Assembly: GCA_002409455.1 (NCBI GenBank)
Contig: DHNI01000088.1
Span: forward strand, 3,737 to 14,255
DNA: 10,519 nucleotides
Direction of reading: 5' to 3'
From: Firmicutes bacterium UBA5420
Lineage (GTDB): Bacteria; Bacillota; Limnochordia; Darwinibacteriales; Darwinibacteriaceae
Shown here: one piece after another, positions 7,363 to 10,519 of the stretch
Position numbering within the stretch: the first letter of the stretch is position 1
Layout: every line of letters starts with the position of its first letter
Notes under the pieces: model-generated
Seen by the model: only the letters and a program-made list of their open reading frames with translations
Told to the model about the DNA's origin: nothing
Databases searched by the model: none
Position numbers and translations under genes: made by a program

Positions 7363-7635
7363 CTACTGGCGACTCGTTAGTTCTTCCAATTCTGGGAAAA
7401 AGCGGAACAACTGTTTTACAAGTTCGTCCTTCGTTTGCTGATCCATGTCAACCACCCTTTTGGTTATCTTCGAAATGGTCTCCTGCACATGGCCTGTGTT
7501 TCCCGCAGTGTCACCAGTGAGCTGCCCAAGCAAGGAGGCGATTCCTGGATAGCTCACGGCCAGCATGGGAAGTAGTTTGAGTAGCGCATCAAGGGTCGTG
7601 AGCGTTTCTGTTTTTTGACTGCCTTTCTCCTTCAA
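7363..7635 (-). CDS. Small uncharacterised protein (90 aa), TTG start
   Basis: I do not recognise this protein. The chosen start is the TTG at 7635, because GGAGGTG lies five bases upstream in the right register. An in-frame ATG further upstream would overlap the preceding 30-aa gene and has no ribosome binding site of its own. The resulting 90 residues have a basic N-terminus (MKEKGSQK), a hydrophobic segment at about 15-38 (DALLKLLPMLAVSYPGIASL), a Gly/Thr-rich turn (38-49) and two amphipathic helices (50-75 and 74-87) ending in FFPELEELTSRQ. It is the last gene of a three-gene minus-strand unit. With its neighbour of 70 aa it shares a Pro-Met-Leu block followed by a Gly-containing hydrophobic stretch and an amphipathic tail, so the two may be distant relatives. 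A spore-related role is inferred from context only. Confidence 0.65.
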   Translation of the reverse strand: MKEKGSQKTETLTTLDALLKLLPMLAVSYPGIASLLGQLTGDTAGNTGHVQETISKITKRVVDMDQQTKDELVKQLFRFFPELEELTSRQ

Positions 7636-7655
7636 TACAACACCTCCCAAGATCG

Positions 7656-7748
7656 TTATAGGGTGAAGCCGATGATGAGAAGCACAACCAGGAACAGAAT
7701 GAAGATGGCCGTAACAGGATCCATTCCACAACAGATGGGCCTGCCCAT
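7656..7748 (-). CDS. YjcZ-like tiny sporulation peptide (30 aa)
   Basis: A 30-residue open frame between the 70-aa and 90-aa genes. The head MGRPICCGMDP carries two adjacent cysteines and is followed by VTAIFILFLVVLLIIGFTL, a single hydrophobic helix to the C-terminus. FILFLVVLLIIG closely follows the core FALIVVLFILLIIVG of YjcZ-type sporulation peptides of Bacillus. The ATG at 7748 lies 1 base after the TAA of the 70-aa gene, and its ribosome binding site GGAGGG is embedded in the last codons of that gene, so the two are translationally coupled. Only 20 bases separate its stop from the TTG of the 90-aa gene. Function unknown; location in the forespore or spore coat membrane region is inferred. 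Confidence 0.72.
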   Translation of the reverse strand: MGRPICCGMDPVTAIFILFLVVLLIIGFTL

Positions 7749-7749
7749 T

Positions 7750-7962
7750 TTATTCCCTCCTTCCCGGTATCGTTGCTGAGAGCTGCGTGGCGAGCGTTTC
7801 AATCAATTCTGGATCGATTTGTTCGAGAAAACTCGTCAGTTGAGGCAAGAGATTGCCCGAGGATTTTCCGAGCATCCCGATGATCGAAGATAGCATAGGG
7901 ATACCTCCCGTGAGGGCAGTGGAGAAATCAACCTCATTTTGTCTGTAGAATGCATTCCCCAT
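7750..7962 (-). CDS. Small uncharacterised protein (70 aa)
   Basis: I do not recognise this protein. It begins with ATG at 7962 behind AAAGGGGG, about seven bases upstream. The sequence has a short polar head (MGNAFYRQNEVDF), a Gly/Ser-containing hydrophobic stretch (residues 15-33, ALTGGIPMLSSIIGMLGK) and an amphipathic helix (37-62, including FLEQIDPELIETLATQL), ending in a basic-acidic tail. The central stretch is too weakly hydrophobic to call a membrane helix with confidence. It is the first gene of a three-gene operon, and its final codons contain the ribosome binding site of the next gene. It converges with the YheC/YheD-like gene, which suggests, without proving, a spore-associated role. 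Confidence 0.65.
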   Translation of the reverse strand: MGNAFYRQNEVDFSTALTGGIPMLSSIIGMLGKSSGNLLPQLTSFLEQIDPELIETLATQLSATIPGRRE

Positions 7963-8039
7963 TGAACATCCCCCTTTCTGCCTTATGGTATTCAGGTCTG
8001 CACAAATGGAATTAGGCGCCTACTCCTATTTTGGACATG

Positions 8040-8072
8040 AAAAAGGCGCTGGACAGTTTAGTCCAGCACCTT
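8040..8072 (-). terminator. Rho-independent terminator of sodA
   Basis: On the minus strand AAGGTGCTGGAC pairs with GTCCAGCGCCTT (one mismatch in 12) around a 6-base loop, and the stem runs into TTTTTC. It lies about 20 bases past the sodA stop. It is the most canonical terminator in the window. Confidence 0.8.
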
Positions 8073-8091
8073 AGGTGTGCAGATGAACCTA

Positions 8092-8712
8092 TTAGAGGGC
8101 CTTCTGGTAGAGCTCAGCAACCTTCTCCCAGTCCACCACGTTAAAGAGTGCGTTTACATAATCTGGACGCACATTTTTGTACTTCAGGTAGTAGGCGTGT
8201 TCCCAGACATCAATACCGAAGATGGGGGTGAGCTTGCCACCGTGGGTCATGAGGGGATTGTCTTGGTTGGGAGTACTGCTCACAACGAGTTTGCCATCCT
8301 GGTCTGTAGAAAGCCAGGCCCAACCAGAACCAAATACTGATGTGGCATGGGTCGTCAACGTTTTCCTTAGATCCTCAAAACTCCCAAAATCCTTTTTGAT
8401 TTGTGCTCCAAGGGTACCTGCAGGTTCAACGCCGCCCTTAGGGCCCAGGGTTCCAAAGAAGAGGTTGTGGTTGTAGAACCCGCCACCATTGTTACGTACC
8501 GTCGTCTGTAAAGTGGCGTCACCAATGGAGCTTAAATTGGTCAGAATCTCTTCAATGCTTTTTCCCTTTAGAGCTGGGAGTTTTTCCAGAGCCCCGTTAA
8601 GATTATTGGTGTAGGCAGCATGGTGCTTACCGTAGTGCGTTTGCATGGTTAGTTCATCAATATGCGGTTCGAGTGCGTTAAAATCGTATGTCAGTCTTGC
8701 TTGTTCAAACAT
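8092..8712 (-). CDS. sodA: Superoxide dismutase, Mn type
   Basis: A 206-residue cytoplasmic superoxide dismutase of the Fe/Mn family, converting superoxide to oxygen and hydrogen peroxide. All four metal ligands are present: His26 in THYGKHH, His82 in NHNLFF, Asp168 and His172 in DVWEHAYY. The N-terminal LTYDFNALEPHID and the C-terminal WEHAYYLKYKNVRPDY are standard. Gly77 in NNGGGFYNH and Gln150 in NQDNPLM are the arrangement usual for manganese enzymes, so Mn is the likely cofactor, although cambialistic enzymes exist. There is no signal peptide. The start is the ATG at 8712 with GAGGAG eight bases upstream. It has its own promoter carrying a Fur-like site, a dyad in the leader, and a strong terminator, so it is probably a single-gene unit. 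Confidence 0.95.
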   Translation of the reverse strand: MFEQARLTYDFNALEPHIDELTMQTHYGKHHAAYTNNLNGALEKLPALKGKSIEEILTNLSSIGDATLQTTVRNNGGGFYNHNLFFGTLGPKGGVEPAGTLGAQIKKDFGSFEDLRKTLTTHATSVFGSGWAWLSTDQDGKLVVSSTPNQDNPLMTHGGKLTPIFGIDVWEHAYYLKYKNVRPDYVNALFNVVDWEKVAELYQKAL

Positions 8713-8729
8713 GGAATCATCTCCTCATT

Positions 8730-8754
8730 AATCCTAACTAAATTGATTAGGATT
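8730..8754. repeat. Inverted repeat in the sodA leader
   Basis: AATCCTAA (8730-8737) and TTAGGATT (8747-8754) are perfect 8-base arms around a 9-base spacer. The repeat lies between the predicted transcription start (about 8760) and the sodA ribosome binding site, so it could be an RNA stem-loop in the leader or a protein-binding operator. Confidence 0.5.
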
Positions 8755-8766
8755 TGATTTGATTCC

Positions 8767-8795
8767 AGTCTAACATACTCCGTGAGTAAATGCAA
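8767..8795 (-). promoter_or_regulatory. SigA-like extended -10 promoter of sodA
   Basis: On the minus strand TTGCAT (8790-8795) is followed after 17 bases by TAGACT (8767-8772), with an extended -10 TGn just before it. The predicted start of transcription near 8760 gives a leader of about 48 bases. Confidence 0.55.
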
Positions 8796-8810
8796 GTGAT
8801 TCTCATTCTC
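8792..8810 (-). promoter_or_regulatory. Fur-like operator over the sodA -35
   Basis: GAGAATGAGAATCACTTGC on the minus strand matches 14 of 19 positions of the Fur box GATAATGATAATCATTATC. It overlaps the -35 hexamer, where a bound repressor would block RNA polymerase. Fur control of sodA is known in Escherichia coli. Here the regulator could be Fur or a related Fur-family protein such as PerR. Confidence 0.45.
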
Positions 8811-8823
8811 GTAAAGGTACAAT

Positions 8824-9036
8824 TTAGTGCACTGGTTTATCCTTACGTTTAACAGGGGTTTTAGTGCCATCGGGTTGCATGATCACCGTGTTATCGAGGA
8901 CAGATGCAAAGTTTTGTCTAAAGCGTCCTAGGTATTCTTGCCTTAAGCGAGCTTGCTCCTGCTTCTCCTCTGGAGACAGACCCGTTGTTTTTGCCTTATT
9001 GGCCAGTTCGTTAATGCGTTTGAGCAGTTGTTCCAC
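8824..9036 (-). CDS. DUF896 (UPF0291, YnzC-like) protein
   Basis: A 70-residue protein of the DUF896/UPF0291 family, small cytoplasmic proteins common in Bacillota. Family marks: INELANKAK (8-16), GLSPEEKQEQARLRQEYLGRF (19-39) with the LRxxYLxxF core, RQNFASVLDN (40-49) and the C-terminal DGTKTPVKRK resembling the usual DVTPxK tail. Two helices forming a hairpin are expected. In Bacillus subtilis the relative YnzC is small and of no settled function. The start is a GTG at 9036 with GGAG seven bases upstream. No terminator is seen between it and the sodA promoter 60-110 bases downstream, so some read-through into sodA is possible. Confidence 0.85.
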   Translation of the reverse strand: MEQLLKRINELANKAKTTGLSPEEKQEQARLRQEYLGRFRQNFASVLDNTVIMQPDGTKTPVKRKDKPVH

Positions 9037-9119
9037 GATGCGACTCCTTACTGTACTTGATGTTTCTGGTTTCGAGAATGAGACTGCAAATCCTTCTGAA
9101 AATCAGCAGGATCCCACAA

Positions 9120-9148
9120 GCTAAGCGGACCCTGAAGGGGTCCGCAGC
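9120..9148. terminator. Hairpin terminator after the Tlp-like gene
   Basis: GCGGACCC (9125-9132) pairs perfectly with GGGTCCGC (9138-9145) around a 5-base loop, and a further GCT/AGC pairing extends the stem beyond a 2-base bulge. It starts two bases past the TGA of the Tlp-like gene. The following minus-strand bases (TTGTGG) are not T-rich, so efficiency is uncertain. Confidence 0.6.
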
Positions 9149-9149
9149 A

Positions 9150-9353
9150 TCATTCTTCTTTGAGTTCCTTTGTTTTGGCATGCATATCCTTGCGTCGGTG
9201 CTCGTTTTTGACTTTCAATTCTTCGCGGCGCCCTTCGGACATCTGCTCGTGGCCTAAGGCAAATTCGGTATCTTGCATGCGATCCTGCGTGTGACGAATC
9301 TGCTGCTTAAGGTTTTTCTTGCTTTTACCTTTTTCATCGAGCTTCTTCGGCAT
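9150..9353 (-). CDS. tlp: Tlp-like small acid-soluble spore protein
   Basis: A 67-residue, very hydrophilic, Lys/Glu/Arg-rich protein resembling the Tlp family of small acid-soluble spore proteins, made in the forespore. The pattern KNLKQQIRHTQDRMQDTEFAL (about residues 14-34) matches the DNVxxLQxxIxxTxxNxExAE part of Tlp, and REELKVKNEHRRKDMHAKTKEL (43-64) matches LxxKNxRRxExxxxxRxEI. The N-terminal PDDR motif of classical Tlp is replaced by KLDEKGKSK. I chose the ATG at 9353, with GGGG six bases upstream; a TTG four codons earlier has no ribosome binding site. It sits between the oxidoreductase and DUF896 genes with its own hairpin. Family assignment is likely but rests on pattern; a generic coiled-coil protein is the alternative. 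Confidence 0.6.
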   Translation of the reverse strand: MPKKLDEKGKSKKNLKQQIRHTQDRMQDTEFALGHEQMSEGRREELKVKNEHRRKDMHAKTKELKEE

Positions 9354-9427
9354 GACAATCCCCAATCTATTTATAGTATCGTGACCCTTTCTTAGATTGT
9401 TTGATTTGGCAGAAAGTTATGCATGTT

Positions 9428-10519
9428 TTAAAACCAGGATCGCAGCCAATACTTCTCAAAAAGTATTTTGGTGAGATAGGCCAACCTAGTGGGGGAAGAT
9501 AGAGTCATACTTGGAGGGGAGGCATAGGCATCTACAGAGACAAAGCAGCCTCTGCTGAAACTGGAAAGCAGGGATGCCCCAGAGGCACCTCCAACAAAGC
9601 TGAATTTTGGTTCCTTACCTGCATATTGCAGTGCAAGATTGCGGGCCACGACCTCCGCCTGATAATGGGCGAAAAATCCCACCTTTGGAATCCATGTGCC
9701 TGCAGGAGACTGTATTCCTGTTGCATCACCTACCGCGTACACATCTGGAAGGCAGGTGGCAAGACTTGCCGGATCCACTTCTATCCAGCCAGAAGGGCCT
9801 GCTATCACAGAGTCCCGAAAGGGAGCTGGGCCGATGTGATGGGGGATCCCGATGAAAAGGTCGCCTGGTATGTCTCCGTCTCCTATAGCTAGCGCCTGCC
9901 CTTTGAAAAGGGATTGGGCGTTTCTTCTAACCAGCACATTGATGCCCCTTTCCTTCATAATTGCGGTCAGCTTTTCGCTATAGCGGGGGCTGGCAAACTC
10001 GAGAATACGGGTTTCAGGGGTGATAAACGTTATTTGAATTTGCTTGCGCAATCCCCGTTTTCGAAAGTACGAGTCCAGAAGCAGAGAAATTTCATAGGGT
10101 GCAATGGCACCTGGGAACGGCAGACTGGAGATGAAGAGCACAATGTGTCCCTTTTGAAAGCGAGACAATTCTTTGTGGAGCAGTGTAGCTTCGCGGAGGT
10201 TGTAGGGGTTAAAGGCCTGATCATACCCGGAAATGCCCTGTCGATCAGCACCTAGAGCAATAATCAGACTATCGTAGGAAAGCAATCCCTGATCGGTTCG
10301 GATTGTCTTTTCATCGGGGTTAAATTGCTCCACCTCCGCCTGCACAAATTGGAGATTAGGGCCCTCAAGTAGCTGCAGGTTTCGCATAATCTGCTCTGGC
10401 CTGCGCCGACCGGTGGCGACCAGGGGTAAACTGGCTAAGAACACATGGCGATCTCTACGATCTACGAGAGCGACGTGGTGCTCTTTGGGCAGAACCTTCA
10501 TAAACAAATTGGCAGCCAC
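9428..10519 (-). CDS. SQR-like FAD/NAD(P) oxidoreductase, N-terminus outside window
   Basis: Pyridine nucleotide-disulfide type flavoprotein related to sulfide:quinone reductase, flavocytochrome c sulfide dehydrogenase and NADH dehydrogenase II. The frame is open to the right edge. The terminal GTG is probably an internal valine, because the family's GxGxxG FAD motif that should precede AANLFMK is missing. In the visible 363 codons (numbered from that GTG): VALVD (16-20, end of the first Rossmann strand), IIALGA (86-91), LPFPGAIAPYE (133-143), ITFITPE (163-169), the second FAD motif LPDVYAVGDATG (257-268) and PKVGFFAHYQAEVVARNL (278-295). In sulfide:quinone reductases the APYE block is preceded by a Cys (CPPAPYE); here that Cys is replaced, which argues against classical sulfide oxidation. 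A membrane-facing C-terminal tail is plausible (RLAYLTKILFEKYWLRSWF). No convincing terminator follows. Confidence 0.75.
   Translation of the reverse strand: MAANLFMKVLPKEHHVALVDRRDRHVFLASLPLVATGRRRPEQIMRNLQLLEGPNLQFVQAEVEQFNPDEKTIRTDQGLLSYDSLIIALGADRQGISGYDQAFNPYNLREATLLHKELSRFQKGHIVLFISSLPFPGAIAPYEISLLLDSYFRKRGLRKQIQITFITPETRILEFASPRYSEKLTAIMKERGINVLVRRNAQSLFKGQALAIGDGDIPGDLFIGIPHHIGPAPFRDSVIAGPSGWIEVDPASLATCLPDVYAVGDATGIQSPAGTWIPKVGFFAHYQAEVVARNLALQYAGKEPKFSFVGGASGASLLSSFSRGCFVSVDAYASPPSMTLSSPTRLAYLTKILFEKYWLRSWF

Noticed and set aside
7969..8030. TGAATA, a SigG-like -35, upstream of the 70-aa gene
   Set aside because: No matching -10 occurs at the right distance before the ribosome binding site.
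8801..9083. CGAGAATGAGA occurs at 8801-8811 (minus) and 9073-9083 (plus), flanking the DUF896 gene in inverted orientation
   Set aside because: An 11-base match between two places in a 10-kb window is expected by chance, and the second copy fits the Fur box poorly.
9363..9399. CAATCTA and TAGATTG inverted repeat upstream of the Tlp-like gene, with GATACTATAAA on the minus strand between the arms
   Set aside because: The arms are only 7 bases with a 23-base spacer, no good -35 element is found for SigA, SigF or SigG, and the predicted start would fall on the ribosome binding site.
9532..10255. Open frames overlapping the flavoprotein gene in other frames
   Set aside because: They lie within a clearly coding flavoprotein and show no motifs of their own.

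Overview
The window looks like a chromosomal segment of an endospore-forming Bacillota (Firmicutes). The evidence is strong AGGAGG-type ribosome binding sites, GTG and TTG starts, a YheC/YheD-type spore coat-associated ATP-grasp protein, a probable Tlp-type small acid-soluble spore protein, a DUF896 (UPF0291) protein, and several tiny one-helix proteins like the YjcZ spore proteins. I cannot name the genus. No rRNA, tRNA, IS element, CRISPR array or attachment site was seen.

Layout. (1) 1-1293, minus: N-terminal 431 codons of an MrfA/YprA-type DEAD/DEAH-box DNA repair helicase running off the left edge, with its own SigA-like promoter. (2) 1294-1669: no intact gene; a possible frameshifted gene remnant and a hairpin terminator. 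(3) 1670-4692, minus: two translationally coupled genes, a GT4-GT2 double glycosyltransferase and a polysaccharide pyruvyl transferase family protein. (4) 4879-6015, plus: a 28-residue membrane peptide and a second GT4-like glycosyltransferase, divergent from block 3. (5) 6111-6191, minus, and 6311-7312, plus: a divergent pair, a 26-residue membrane peptide and the YheC/YheD-like protein. (6) 7363-7962, minus: three very small genes (70, 30 and 90 aa), tightly spaced, with no recognised function except that the middle one is a YjcZ-like one-helix peptide. (7) 8092-9353, minus: Mn-type superoxide dismutase with a Fur-like site on its promoter, a DUF896 protein and a Tlp-like spore protein. (8) 9428-10519, minus: a sulfide:quinone reductase-like FAD/NAD(P) oxidoreductase lacking its first residues and cut by the right edge.

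How the genes fit together. Blocks 3-6 read as a spore-envelope locus: two glycosyltransferase genes and a pyruvyl transferase could build or decorate a glycan, YheC/YheD proteins are spore coat-associated, and the tiny hydrophobic peptides resemble coat- or membrane-associated sporulation peptides. This is inference from families and neighbourhood. The flanking genes (repair helicase, superoxide dismutase, oxidoreductase) are ordinary stress and housekeeping functions. The least described parts are the 70/30/90-aa operon and the set of three tiny membrane peptides.
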